From Bicyclus anynana (taxonomy: Eukaryota > Arthropoda > Insecta > Lepidoptera > Nymphalidae): a stretch of 64,000 nt of DNA. The stretch covers positions 13,982,501 to 14,046,500 of the forward strand of contig NC_069086.1 in NCBI RefSeq assembly GCF_947172395.1, read 5' to 3'. Within the stretch, counting starts at the first letter, position 1. Each line of letters opens with the position of its first letter. Shown piece by piece: positions 34,216-46,812 of the stretch. The translations under genes and the position numbers were made by a program. The notes under the pieces were generated by a model. The model saw only the letters and a list, made by a program, of their open reading frames with translations, was not told the DNA's origin and ran no database searches.

Positions 34216-34517
34216 ATAATCTGACGCCTCGCGGTTTTACCCGCCTAGTGCCCGTTCCCGTGAGGGTACGGGGATAAAATGTAGCTTATGACATTCACGA
34301 ATAACGTGGCTTTCTCTGACGAAAGAATTTTTTAAAATCGTTTCCATAGATCCAGACATTACACCTTACAATACCAGAAACTTTAATTCTTTAAAATATT
34401 TATTAATGCAGAAGTATAGATAGGCGTATTTTATGTAGAAGATTGTTGAATTTTCTGTACATAACATCTCGTAGAGTTTTGATGTATTTTAACAAATTAT
34501 AGTACCCTAAAGATGTA
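34216..34517 (-). repeat. Composite repeat, copy 1 (GGTAATCTCTGG family plus extension)
   Basis: CTCGCGGTTTTACCCGCC, GAGGGTACGGGGATAAAATG and ACGAATAACGTGGCTTTCTC are followed by AGTATAGATAGGCGTATTTT and CATAACATCTCGTAGAGTTT. The same composite order is at 36205-36497, so the family unit is longer here (about 290 bp) than in most other copies. Confidence 0.7.
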
Positions 34518-34547
34518 AGTTAAAATTACATTTTTTGTTACAAATTA

Positions 34548-34672
34548 TAGTACCTAATAGTCACAAATAACGCTTTCTAGTGGTAAAAGATTTTTCAAAA
34601 TCGGTTTAGTAAATCCAAAGATTACCCTCTACAACACCACAAACTTTACCTCTTTATAATATGAAGTGTAGA
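34548..34672 (-). repeat. GGTAATCTCTGG family, short reverse copy
   Basis: CACAAATAACGCTTTCTAGT, TTTCAAAATCGGTTTAGTAA and CTTTACCTCTTTATAATAT are diagnostic blocks of the family in reverse. Confidence 0.6.
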
Positions 34673-35294
34673 TTAATATCACAATTTCACTTTGCGTTGC
34701 AGGGTCCTTTAGTTATTAATTTTTAATACCTATAGGGAATCCTATTAGATGCTACAAGGAAACAAGAAAATGTTGGTTGTTTTCGTTCATTGACCTTACT
34801 TAAGTGGCAAGTGTTTTTGTCGTATACATACTACGTAAGGTAGCAATTTCAGTTCATCGCTTCGTTAAATTGGTTTTAGTGCCTTAATCGATATTACATT
34901 TGATACAGACTATTCTGATGAAAGATAACGAACGCGAAGATTTATTGTAGACTAAATAGACAGTGAATTTAAATTACTAATATTATCCTTTAGTCGTTTG
35001 AAATTAGTGATTTATTTGTACGTTTGTATTTCAACGGTAATGTCATTTGGACTAATAAATTTCAAGCTCTGGATTTTTAAGACAGCTCTAATGTAGAGTT
35101 TTTTCTAAAGACCTGCTGTTGTTTGATTGTCCGAGCTTACTAATTAGTTTACGTAATCATTGTTTAATTATTGCTGCATAATCAAAATATTCTATAAACA
35201 TATTACCTGCAAAAATTAATAAAAGACAGATTTATTACTGACGTACGTAACCACAACCTCGTCCTGGTTGTCCAAAAAGTAAATGCTGTTGACT

Positions 35295-35610
35295 TCATCA
35301 TCATCATTCATCAACCCATATTCGGCTCATTGCTGAGCTCGAGTCTTCTCTCAGAATGAGAGGGGTTAGATCAATAGTCCACCACGCTGGCCCAATGCGG
35401 ATTGGCAGACTTCACACACGCAGAGAATTAAGAAAATTCTTTGGTATGCAGATTTCCTCACGATGTTTTTCCTTCACCGTTTGAGACACGTGATATTTAA
35501 TTTCTTAAAATGCACACAACTGAAAAGTTGGAGGTGCATGCCCCGGACCGGATTTGAACCTACACCCTCCGGAATCGGAGGCAAAGATCATATCCACTAG
35601 GTTTTTACAG
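35295..35610 (-). mobile_element. SINE-A, full length, reverse orientation
   Basis: In plus-strand order it runs TCATCAACCCATATTCGGCT, TCAGAATGAGAGGGG, CCACGCTGGCCCAATGCGG, CACGATGTTTTTCCTTCACC, AACTGAAAAGTTGGAGGTGC and CCGGATTTGAACCTACACCC, then the A-box region ATCATATCCACTAGG. The SINE is nearly intact. Confidence 0.9.
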
Positions 35611-35680
35611 TTCTTGACTAATTCAATTATATTTTTATTTAGTTATATTTATATTATGTCTGCGATATACTCAAAATATA

Positions 35681-35740
35681 GTATCAGGTAAGATTATAGT
35701 CAAGGGCTAACTTGTAAAGAATAAAATTAAAAAAAATAAA
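35681..35740 (+). mobile_element. SINE-B, 3'-end fragment
   Basis: TATCAGGTAAGATTATAGTC, AAGGGCTAACTTGTAAAGAA and an A-rich tail are the last 50-60 bases of SINE-B, a strongly 5'-truncated insertion. Confidence 0.7.
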
Positions 35741-36204
35741 CTGGATATAAATATTTTCTAGGGAAGGGTTGTGTATGTGGTTCGTTGTTCCTTAAGAATA
35801 GTAAACGATGCATATTGCTCAATTTGTTTTGTGTTGTGATTGCAGGATCGTCGTCTTTTGTTTCCAGCAAAGCAACAACATAGTTGTTATTGTTTATATA
35901 TTATCAAAATGGAATTTGTTGTCCATTTCAGAATAACAGACGGACACATAAATTGTATTTATCTGCATAGATTAGTCTTGTTGCTTTCTTATGCACAACG
36001 CGTTGGAGCCGCCGCCGGCGCCTCTTAATGGCATTATTCGTTAAGCCTGTAAGCAGTAAATACAACTTATATTCGGTTACTAAACATGGAGATTGAAGAT
36101 ATTTTACTGTAGATAAAATAGTTTATATATCTTTATCTCCTTGATTAACATTAACAATGTCCCTTATTAGGAAAGATAATCTGGGCGAAGCTATGCGATT
36201 ATTT

Positions 36205-36497
36205 AGGACTAGCCGACGCCCTGCGATTTCTGCCGCGTAGATCCCGTTCCCTCGAGACTACGGGGATAAAATATAGACTGTGATACTCGCGAATAACGTG
36301 GCTGTCTTTGACAAGAGATTTTTCAAAATCCGTCAGACATTACAATACCAGAAAGTTAACCTCTTAATAATATTAATTAATATAGAAGTATAGATAGACG
36401 TATTTTCTGTAGAAGATTGTGAAATTGTCTGTACATAACATCTCGTAGAGTTTTGATGTATTTTAACAAATTATAGCAACCCAAAGATGTAAGACAT
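36205..36497 (-). repeat. Composite repeat, copy 2
   Basis: CGACGCCCTGCGATTTCTGC, GAGACTACGGGGATAAAATA and CGCGAATAACGTGGCTGTCT are followed by AGTATAGATAGACGTATTTT and CATAACATCTCGTAGAGTTT, in the same order as 34216-34517, 2 kb upstream. Confidence 0.7.
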
Positions 36498-36837
36498 AGT
36501 TAGTGTTTTATAAAATATGTTTTTCTTAAGAAAGACATCCGTAGATATAATTACTTCCAAGTGTTGGCTGAAGTAAATTGTAATTTAACGCAGCACGTCT
36601 TGATTATAAGTCTTGAATTGGAATCGATATGTTTACTAAAGGAAAGCTGAGCCTTATTTGGAAAGATCGATTGACCTTATTTCCCATCATTATACCCATA
36701 AATTGCCTCGGTTAACGATTATTTAATGCGGTTCTTAGGCCAAGAGCACTTGTAACAATACGCACAATAATGTATACACTTAAGTGTAATGATTCAATTT
36801 GACTTAGTGACTGTCACTCATTAGTTGATCACTAGAA

Positions 36838-36880
36838 GTGTGGGTGTGTGTGTGTGTGTAATTGTGTATGTATGTTTGTT
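36838..36880. repeat. TG-rich microsatellite
   Basis: GTGTGGGTGTGTGTGTGTGT is followed by ATTGTGTATGTATGTTTG. It is a simple repeat at the edge of the reverse retroelement tail at 36889-37028. Confidence 0.8.
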
Positions 36881-36888
36881 CCTTCTTT

Positions 36889-37028
36889 ACGCTGCGGCTA
36901 CTGAAGCGATTTGGCTGAAATTTGGAATGGCAATAGATTTTACTCTGGATTAATACATAGGCTACATTTCATCCCAGAAAAGGCCATGGTTCCCGCGGGA
37001 TTTGTGAAAAACTGAATTACACGCGAAC
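36889..37028 (-). repeat. TTTATAATATTAGTAGGAT-type repeat, reverse copy
   Basis: GCTGCGGCTACTGAAGCGAT, TTTGGCTGAAATTTGGAATG and GGCCATGGTTCCCGCGGGAT are the reverse complement of the internal part of the family (compare 60876-61068). The tail itself is replaced by the TG microsatellite. Confidence 0.65.
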
Positions 37029-37034
37029 ATTTCG

Positions 37035-37215
37035 CCAGTAAAGAGATAAAGTTCATGAGTGTTGTAGAATAAATCTCTGGATTTTCGGAACCAATTTTGA
37101 AAATTCTTTAACCAATAGAAAGCTACGATATTAGCGAGTGTCACAAGCTACATTTTATTCTTGTATTCTCACGGGAACGAGAACTACGCGGAGAAAACCG
37201 CGGGGTGACGCCTAG
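37035..37215 (+). repeat. GGTAATCTCTGG family, forward copy
   Basis: AATAAATCTCTGGATTTTCG, GAACCAATTTTGAAAATTCT and AGCGAGTGTCACAAGCTACA are present. It ends CGGAGAAAACCGCGGGGTGA. Confidence 0.65.
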
Positions 37216-37759
37216 TAGGTAATAAGTTAATTTTACCTACCTTTGTAGTTCTAGAACAACTATAACGATGATGAGATATACTCGCACATGAGTTATTAAA
37301 ACGTTATAGGCGTTCATTACTCAATTGATTACCTTAGAAGTACAGTAAAAACCCCCAAGTACTTCTTACTACTTTCTATATGGCGTATAAAGGCATTATA
37401 GGTCTATGTCTGTCATTATCAAGCCGCTAGAACAGTTTCAGTGGTACTTACGAAATAATTGCGTTTCTTAAGCACGACTCGCAGACATTGAACTCTTCTT
37501 TGCTTACGCAAGTCATTTTAAAATTTATTAGTATTTATTACTAATAAAATACTGTATTAATAAAATATTAAAAGCTATCCCAAATCTACGTATAAGACTA
37601 AATAAAAGGAGAAAATGTTAATGCTTGTAACGGTGTTCCTATATGACGACAAAATACTACCGTAAGCCGTAAATAAACTTTGTTTCTAAAAGATGATTTG
37701 CATATTGCAATGTAACTTTAGTTTGTTGTGTAAATAACTATAATTTAAATGTTACTTAA

Positions 37760-38001
37760 TAGGTCAATTACCCAAATTGATAATAAATAAGCGTTAATTG
37801 TGTTATTCGCTAAAGTTTGCAAATAACTTTTATTTCAAAATGCATATTATTGCACTGTTTGCTCAGGTGGGACGTCGGCCGTAGTAAAATTCAGTGTTTT
37901 CATTTTTGTTAACAAAAGTGTGTCATGTTATTCTCCGTAACATATTGATAACGGAAAGAGACGATCTTAGTGTTGTGTAATAGTGATGGTGTTTATCTGC
38001 G
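37760..38001 (+). promoter_or_regulatory. Promoter and 5' UTR region of the large first coding exon
   Basis: An initiator TCAGTG lies at 37891-37896, 111 bases before the ATG. An in-frame TGA at 37984-37986 closes the frame upstream. A nuclear-receptor half-site AGGTCA (TTAATAGGTCA) lies at about 37761-37766. GTGGGACGTCGGCCG at 37867-37881 is the only GC-rich patch. No TATA box is obvious. Functional use of any of these motifs is inference. Confidence 0.4.
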
Positions 38002-38815
38002 ATGCCAGATTGGCGATACAACGTTCTGTCGACGAGCGAGGCTTATTTAGACGCCGAAGGGGGTCCGCCTCGCGATCCTTTCGCCGCTAGCTATCCACGT
38101 CGCGCCGACCGCTCTCGACCGCTACATACTTGCCCATATACCACCATATTCCTTGGGACGCGTACACATGTTCCTTATCGCTTAACGCCCCTGCAAAGCG
38201 AAAATGGAGATCCTTATGCTGATGCCTATTCTGTCGATCGTTCTTCAAACCTAACAGACACATCGAGCTTCGCGCGCTATGAAGATTGTCGCTCTCAGTT
38301 GGAAAGTTCATTAACGCCGAAAAGAGAACTCCCTGATAAACCAGCTGATGGGAATATTACTTTACAAGTACAAAAAGTACCGTACACTACAGGCGTTTTT
38401 TATGTAGCGGCTAAAACTGATACCAATAAGGAGGTGCAGAGCAATAATATATTTCCCACTGACGTGTCAGATTCAGACGCCTTATCTTCCTGCACTTGCG
38501 ATAGTTTTGAACGATGCGAGTTCGATTGTAGGGATTTTGAACCCTTCTCAGATACATGCTGTTGTGATCCTCTCAGCGATGGAGTGTGCAGTCGCAGTCC
38601 TAAAGATGTCGACTCTCCCGAACACTTTTGTGATCGAATCGTTGAAGAAGATCGGGTATCAACTCGCAGTGATATGGATGGTCTGGATTTAGCTCTTTTT
38701 GAGCCAGCGCAGACTGACTCTAATGAATGTGGAGATGAATCTTCAGACCAAAATTCGGCAGCAGCAGCAGTGTCCGTTTGCGGTGTGCTGTATTCGCTAC
38801 CTTACATAGAAAATG
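38002..38815 (+). CDS. Large isoform-specific first coding exon (271 codons plus one base); possible E75B-type N-terminus
   Basis: The exon opens MPDWRYNVLSTSEAYLDAEG and ends YSLPYIEN plus one base, followed by the consensus donor GTAAGT (38816-38821). The ATG has G at -3 and an in-frame TGA 18 bases upstream. The protein has a Pro/Arg-rich start (residues 20-60), a short hydrophobic patch (VPYTTGVFYVAA, about 126-137) and a long acidic, Ser-rich and Cys-rich stretch (about 155-260). Thirteen Cys lie in the protein, nine of them between 164 and 210, including CCC at 186-188. The cysteines show no regular zinc-finger spacing. There is no signal peptide or transmembrane segment. Codon use and length make it clearly coding. 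Its phase equals that of 801-867, which suggests alternative first exons. In E75B the isoform-specific part replaces the first zinc finger and joins at G|FFRRS, which fits. The common exons are not in the window, so the identity is inferred. Confidence 0.6.
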
Positions 38816-39272
38816 GTAAGTGTATACTTTATGACATAGGGACTCTTACATTTATTAAAGTTTTTAATTAGGAGAATAGTGAACGGTTAAAAGATGCTCT
38901 TGTAAGTAATCTTATCTTCGAATGGCAACCGATTGTACATGTATCGGATACGAACAACGGTGTTGGGAAAATTACTATCACATCAATCATGGTAGTTGTC
39001 ATAGCTGCAGTAACAAGAAGATATTGGTAAGCGTTATTGCCATAAAGAAGCGGTATGCAAAGTTAGCGCTACTTGATGGTTCTGACGGTGACAATGAACA
39101 TTGATGATGCATAAATATTTTACTAGTCTTTAAGTAAATCGTCATAGAATCCTTCACTCGTCTTGTAAAATTCGTTATTGTTTTAATATTCGCGTTACAA
39201 GCTTGAGTAACTTTACGAGCATCAAATGTTAGAATGCAAATAATGCACTCGAAATTAATGTGCCAAATACCT

Positions 39273-39430
39273 ACACAATCAACCATGAAACATTAACATA
39301 TCGAATGTAACATAAATACACAACTTATTGGTAGTGCAAATACCTAACTATGTTAATAATGGTTAAACACTACACAATATAACCACGAAACATTAACAAA
39401 TTGAACATAACATAAATACAGAACCTACCA
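39273..39430. repeat. Imperfect tandem duplication of about 58 bp
   Basis: CACAATCAACCATGAAACAT with CATAAATACACAACTTATTG (39273-39331) is repeated as CACAATATAACCACGAAACA with CATAAATACAGAACCTACC (39373-39431), about 100 bases apart. Confidence 0.6.
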
Positions 39431-40389
39431 GTACTGGTAAATGACGGAAGCCCTGACTTAAATTAAGTGGTAGCGTTACAAATTGTTACCGTTACAAACT
39501 TACTCGTACTTAAGTTTCTAATTACCCCTTTAGATAGCGAGCGATTGTTGGCTTACATGCAAATCCGATAGATTTTGGACCAGATAAGTGAATACTAAAC
39601 GATATTCTTGCACGAGCTAGGTATGTAGTTTCTCATTTACAATTACAAAATGCGAGCAGTAATAACACATGTACGTTATAACGGTCACAAGATTTACGAA
39701 GTGTAAATTTGTACTAACGTATGGAATTTTAGAGAAGTAAGTGTAAATGTAAATTTTAATGTAATTGTTTCCGTGTGAACGAAAATAAGTAAGATGCCGA
39801 CTAATAATTAATTTCGGACGAAGTGTTATTATGTAGATTGTAGACGTATTAGACAGTTCCTTTTAGCTTAACAGGTTTGCGTAAAATCTGGTTTTTAATG
39901 TATTGTTATGTTATTTGAGACTTATTTTATTTTATGACTGACAAGTGTGTTCAGGAATTTGTATATCTACGACTTGTTTGCTACTTAAACAATTTTTAAC
40001 AGTCATTTGAATTAGTAAGTGTTAATTTCTTTATAGAAATATATATATATAGTTCATAAAGGTTTAATTAAAAAAAAATAATTTCTTATAATTTTATATT
40101 TTTCGTTCTATAGATATTCAATCTGTTATTTATGTTTTCTTTTTAGAATCTAAAAAAGAGTCCTACAGAAATTAGTGAAAAAAATTGCTGTTTGCTAGAA
40201 TTCAAAATAGGCTCGAGCTATTTAAATATTCTTCTTTGTTTTGTTTACTATAACACAGGGATGAATTAAAAGAAAACATTTTTCTACTTTTATTAGTTGA
40301 TGATGGTAGTTCACCGTTTCAGCGTCTGTCATAAAAATTTTATGCATTCCAATAAACTTTGAACCATAAACAAACAATTTTACATTTTA

Positions 40390-40512
40390 AAGAGTAGACT
40401 GTGGGTTTGTGGGGGTAATCTCTAGATCTACTGAACCGATTTTGAGAATTCTTTTATCTATTCCCGTATTCTCACAAAAATACTATTACGCGGGTGAATC
40501 AGGCCGTCTGCT
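40390..40512 (+). repeat. GGTAATCTCTGG family, forward, internally deleted
   Basis: GTTTGTGGGGGTAATCTCTA, GATCTACTGAACCGATTTTG and TATTACGCGGGTGAATCAGG are present. The GTGAGTGTCATAGG block is deleted. Confidence 0.6.
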
Positions 40513-43500
40513 AGCTTATAATATTAGTACATACAAACTTAAAAAAAAAATGTTTAGGTTTACGTGATCGCATTTGTTAGCTCACATTTTGAAATTGCCA
40601 TGTCGTGACAGTATTTTATATTCCGGAACAATGATTGTACGAGTGCTTGTACTCTCATTGTTAAAAAAGAATTACGAGTGGCCGTGGCCGAGGGACGTGG
40701 CGGACCGTATAAACATTTAGCGTACACGATGAAAGTGTTGCAAGTCAGAAAAAGCTCTTTTTTAATATATCCATTATGTTTTTTTGATTGCGTATATCTA
40801 ATACATTTGAATGAGCATTTTTTTGTATGCATAGAATAAATTTTCATAAAAGTTAGTATGCAGGGAGTTTCGGGGACGATAAATCGATCTAGCTAAGTTT
40901 TATTTTTAGATAACGTACCAATAGAAACCAACTCAACCAGGTACAATTCTTGCTCACGCTCTTACAAATTTGCTGATGTAGAACTCTAAGGACAGTTATG
41001 TTAACTTTAGGAGATTCATCATCATTTTCAGTTTATTTAATGGTCATGTATGCCTGTTTCTTATAACAGCCTTCCTTAAAGGATTTGCAGCTGGATTTAG
41101 TGGCTTACATATGACTGAAGGAATCATTAAACTGAGGCAGATTTAGAAGTAGATATATAAAGGTAGATTATATATACGAATACCTTATGTACTCCTGCAA
41201 TAGCTATTCGAGTTGAAAAACATGAAATAATAAGAGAATATTGAAGTTGTTTTTTAAATGTATATTTTGCATATCGTCCAAAAATTTATTCGATTGTTCA
41301 AAAGCTTATAAGTATGATATTTTTCTTTATTAAGAAAGGATGTAATTAATATGACGATTTCATTGCAAAAACGTATAACTTGCGTTAGGTCAATTTTGTC
41401 ACATGAAATCATTTGCGTTTTACACATTTACCGTGAAAGCCACAGGGTCAATGTGTCGTACCAGTCGGTGCATACTTCGGGACGTCATGGTGTTCAGTGG
41501 TACAGACTATAAAATATTTCTCTGGTTGAAGGAATTACAGCATTACCTTCAATACGGTACGTATATCAGCTTTTATTTGAATTACATACAGCTGTTTGTC
41601 AATTTTTTGGTAAGAAAACAGGAATTTTCTCTAGGTCTTTTATTAAAGTAAAATGTTACGAGTATCTAATAAGGTATAATTTCTAATAATAAATTTTTAC
41701 AAAAAATTTTGCCTTATAAAATCGACCAAAACAATTGAGGATTTCGAAAAAAAATCTAAATTTTTGCTAGTAGTCAAATTAAAGGTTTAATTAAAAAGTC
41801 TTTATTAAGTCAACGATGATAAATTTTTAAATTAATAACAAAGATTATTGCGTAAAAGGCCATTGATTTCTGCTGCATACCAGAATCAGATAGGAACACA
41901 TAAATTGTAGCATTTATTATTTTTCTACAGCTGCTGAGTGTTTTGCCGGCTCTTCTCGGTAGTGTCTTCTAAAGTGGTGGTATAGTCACTACTCACGAAT
42001 ATTACATTTTAAAAGTGTTTGAATATTTTGAATTGGTTAAGTATCAAATAATGAAATGTACAAACAAACAAATTCTCAGTTGTATAGTATAAAATATCCG
42101 AGTTTACCACTAACCCTGAGAACTATTTAATGCCGTAATGAAAGAAACATCGCTACCTTAATAAGTTCTAATGCAAAAAGAACATCTTTTCCAACTTTGT
42201 TACACGCAGTGAATGAACATTCTTCTAACTGTCACTCTTACATGGTCAAGAATGTAACTGATGTATTTGCTGATTGACCAACTGGTTAATTTACTGTTTT
42301 TCTTGAACTTCCTTTTCCTTTTTATCGTTTTTACAGATTCGGTATGTTAATAGGCTGTGAAAAATCTTCGTCATCCTACTTTCTAGCAGTTTTCCTACTT
42401 TTCCCATATATGATATTTAAAATCGCGCGTAATTCATGCCCATTTGCGTCGATATGAACTGTTTTGTTTGCATATATGTACAGTTACTTGTGATTAGTTT
42501 ACATACGTTTTATATTTGTTTAGGTTCTTATATTTGCTGTAACTGATTCAACTAAGAAACTCACATTTGTATATTAATTATTATTGTAATCATAATTTGT
42601 GTCAATTTATGTAATTCTCTATCCGTAATAATATTTTTTTCATTTGATAGATTAACCTTAAGAAAGCTTCTGTGAGTCTTCATTCCGAAATACAGCAAGT
42701 AACGGCTTTATACCAGTTCGTTTGTACGTAGATTCAATTATTCGACTAGTTTCTTGACTGTTGTATAACCCAATTTATGTTACTGTTATTTAATTAAGAA
42801 GTTTAACAGTTTCCTATTTAGATTATCTAAAGATAACTCGACTAATGTATTTAAATATGCGTATTATTATGAAATTGTATTACAATCGCCATAAAAACAT
42901 TATAATTTCTTTCATAACATTTGTTGTCATGTATTTGATGTTTCGAGAACATGAATGATTTACAGCGTTGAGTTAACCTCAATTTTTAATAAAACATTAT
43001 ACATTTACGACAAAAGTGAAATGAATAACATACGAGTATGACAATATTTATATTAATCGATACAATGCAAGTGTCAATGCCAAATTTGAGATTAAAGTAA
43101 TTTTACTATTTGCCCTTTGAGTAACTGTTATACGAGTAACAGAATTAATATCTGATAATACTCGTAATTAGGTGGAGTTGTTATTTTAAAGAGTTGTTTT
43201 GGTTAAAGTTATTGTACATAGAGCCACAAGATGCATCGCTATAGCGGCCTTTACAACAACGCCGAATGCTAGCAATGACATTGGAATGTGCTTTTTGCTC
43301 AAAGCCTATTACATTACAGTTACAATAATAGAAAAAAGTACTCACGCAGTGAGTGATGACAAATAACAACATAATAAACCAACGGAGCATTATTGCGGTG
43401 GTGTTTCGTTTAATGGCGGGCAATTTCTGTGGGAAACAATATACGGACATGGAATTGAGTTTACGGTTTATAATTATATACCTACCTACTGTTTATACGC

Positions 43501-45889
43501 GATTATAATTAGTTTTTTTGGGCGAACTTGAAAATGCTTTCAAACCGCGAGAAAGAGTTCGTTGATTTAATACATTTAGGTTGTTGAATACAAATCGTTT
43601 TACATTGTTGGATGTAATTTCGTGAAATAGATGAGCTTACAGATCTGTTGGGTCTGTCTGCTGATCTCTGAGCTAAATATAAATAAACTTTTTTAAACAG
43701 CAAAGCATAAATGTATGTACAAACAAACTATCTACCTGAATTGAATCAAGCGGTGATAAGATTAAGCTACGGTAGGGTTTCTGATAAGTTCAAGGTAAGT
43801 ACGTATTTACCTTGTTTACCTTGATCCATTTCGTTTACACGTTATTAACAGCAAAGTAACGAATGAAATTGTCGACTAGTACAAAATTTTTCTATTAATT
43901 GAAGTGTGAAACTAAACTGAGTGTCAAACAATTTGTATAACCTTTAGCTTATGAATTTTATAAGACAATAAAACAAAGAAACATACGAGCTTAAAATATA
44001 ACTTAATGCGAAAGCAAAATACCTTCAAAGCAAACGCATCTTCTAGTTTTCTTTATTAGCGCGGTACAAGGTTTCTGTGCTTATAAATAGAATCGGAGTT
44101 TATTTTGATTGCATAAGTATTCCCTTTATGTTCTGAATGAGATACGGTCGTTGGCTCCATTTGAATATAGAAGATGTGAACAGTGAACAGTGAAATTTGT
44201 CGCTGCATGAATAAAACCTTTCTTAGAACTGTAACACCAATTTGGCACATGCATTTTAATTAAATTGGAAGAATTACGTACGACGTCATTCAATGGTTTT
44301 GGGTTTTCATACGATTGATATTTTTGACTCTACGCCGATTTATTTTATTAAGTTGATGATTTTTAGAATACTCACGCACGGAAACATAGCAATTAATATC
44401 GCGTCAGTGGATCATACCGAACGCAATTTTACTTAAACGATATCAGTTGCTATTTCGCCCAACATTTATCGGTACTTTTCTCCCAAAATGCAAGTATTTC
44501 TAAAAATACTATATATAAACATATTGAAATAATAATTAGTATAGTATAGTTTTACCATTTTATTTCAACCATTTCTAGTCTTGTACAAAAAATGATATGG
44601 GGAAAGCTAGGAACAGTTTCTCATTATGTATACCTAATGCAATTTCCGAGAAAGTGGATGTACTTCTTCTTCTTGCTGAGAATTAATGTGTGTTATGCTA
44701 ATATTTTATGGTCCTTATGCAAAGGCTAAATTCTGTAACCTAGTATATAAATAGCTGTAATTTATTATAGAAAGGGCAGTTAGCAGGTCCAAGCACAAAG
44801 CGTAAAGGGGTCAGACCGCTATGACCGCTGTCACCTTGTCCTCATTTCTTGGAGCATCAGGTTGCACAAAGCGTTCTAGTAATTTACAGGTGAATGATAT
44901 AATAATTAATAGTCAAGTTTTTAAATAATATGTTGGCAATATCTGCCAAATCTGTCAAATATTGCAGCTCAATCTTGGTGGTATGATATATACTCGTATG
45001 TCCTATACTTTATTTTATTATTAAACTGTCTCATCAGACTGAAGAACAATGGTGCAGTCCAGACAACAATTCTGAATTGAATTCCATTTGTTAGTGTTAA
45101 TTGATTACAGTTTCTGATCGCTTTTCTACGATATTGCAGAAAGTCCCACGAATATGAAATCCACGCAACTACGATTTGGGATCATTCCATTGAAATAAAT
45201 TCCTAATAACTGCAAATGTAAATGTGATCTTGTACGACCTTATTTATAAACATGTATTAGGATTTAAAGTTGTTATTTATCAAGTTAGTTGTTTATCAAG
45301 ATTCTTCAAAGTACTTTAAGTATTAGTAATTAAGTCCACTTTACTTTGAATAAAGTTGAAGTTTAAATTTCAATCAATGTTTATGAATATGAGGGTTAAT
45401 GTTTTAGATATTCTTGGTGATAAAATAATGTTTTCTAGCGGTACAAAAAAAAACAATTCTCAATAATATAAATAAATAATCGATGAATTACAAACTCAAG
45501 CTGGGAATGTAATTGTAGCTCTTGACTGGAATTCGATAACAATTATGGTTCTTACGGTAAGGTGAAGTAATACAAGATTCCAAGGTTTTGGTTTATGTCC
45601 GAAGGCATTTGTGGTCGTGGGAAAGTTTAACATTAGTTCATATAACTGCAACTAAGGAGTTTGTTTGTTGGCTTAGTAACAACATTTTATAGTAATGTTA
45701 AATATAGGGATAAAGAAAGATAACTATCAATAGCGAATGATTCCTACTTCTCCTTACAATTTCTGATGTCCCAGGTAATTAACGCTATGTAGCTTTCTAC
45801 AACTTAGTTCTTTTTAACCTAGCTATTCAATGTTATATTTCCATACAGACTTTTATCTTTATTAATGGAAACTATATATTCTGTCCTTT

Positions 45890-45950
45890 AAGTGAGAGAG
45901 TCGAATATGGGTTATTAATGATGATGATGATGATAATGATAATGATAATG
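45890..45950 (+). mobile_element. SINE-A 3' remnant with ATGATG microsatellite
   Basis: GTGAGAGAGTCGAATATGGG and TTATTAATGATGATGATGAT match the last bases of SINE-A plus an expanded ATG/AAT tail. Confidence 0.5.
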
Positions 45951-46812
45951 ATAGAACAATCAGCTTTGTTATTCACAGAGTGTTAATTTGGTGTAGATCC
46001 ATCGTTTCGCTGCAATGTTTGTTTTGGTTTTGCATAACCTAAAGAGAAGCTCGCAGCTGACAGGCGTGTGGGTTGTATAAACTTGCACCGGTTTTGTCTG
46101 GTTTGCTCCCATCCCAGTATAGTTTAAAAGTTTTTAAAGGATATTAGTCATCTTTTTAAACCAAAAGCAATAACCAAACGCCACTCTCTCTCTCTAGCCA
46201 CTGCTAGGAGCGTGAGTAACACTCTGTTTATGGGAAGGACATCAATGTGCAAGGTCTCCATTACCGTGGAGATATTGAGACTTGAATATTTTTATTGTTG
46301 CCCTATTAACTTCTTTTTGTGTTTTTATTCATTAGGAGGTACCTAGTAATTAAATTACACGATTCATGTTATGATAAACTATGGAAAAAGAAAAAATATA
46401 TGTATGTATGCTCTGATGCTTTATTATTTAAGCATCGGTTATTAGTCATGTCGCGTAATATGACTTATGAGTTACTTAGAAGTACCTTTTATATTGGTAG
46501 TTGTTCCTTCTTTCTGCTAGATAACTTTTACCAACAAAATCTCAAAATTGTATAAAAATTTTTTTGTTTGTATGTGGTTATTCTTTAGGTGAGTATTTAT
46601 ATGAGTATTTACTGTATTGAATTTCTGATAATAACGATATGTGATTGATTATAATATAAATATAGTATTTTAGAAGGAGGAAAGAGATCGACTGGAGCTA
46701 AAGAATTCCTTATGCAATACCGACTTCAATTGATGAAAGATGCATTACGATGTATAGAAGATATACTAAAAGTGAATAATAGCTTCATAATTATCTACCT
46801 ACTTGTATTTAA

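Noticed and set aside
36838..36880. TG run as a regulatory Z-DNA element
   Set aside because: It is a short microsatellite at a retroelement border, with no further evidence.
801..38815. Direct splicing of the small exon to the large exon
   Set aside because: The large exon has its own in-frame upstream stop, initiator and ATG, and no acceptor in matching phase before 38002. The two are better read as alternatives.
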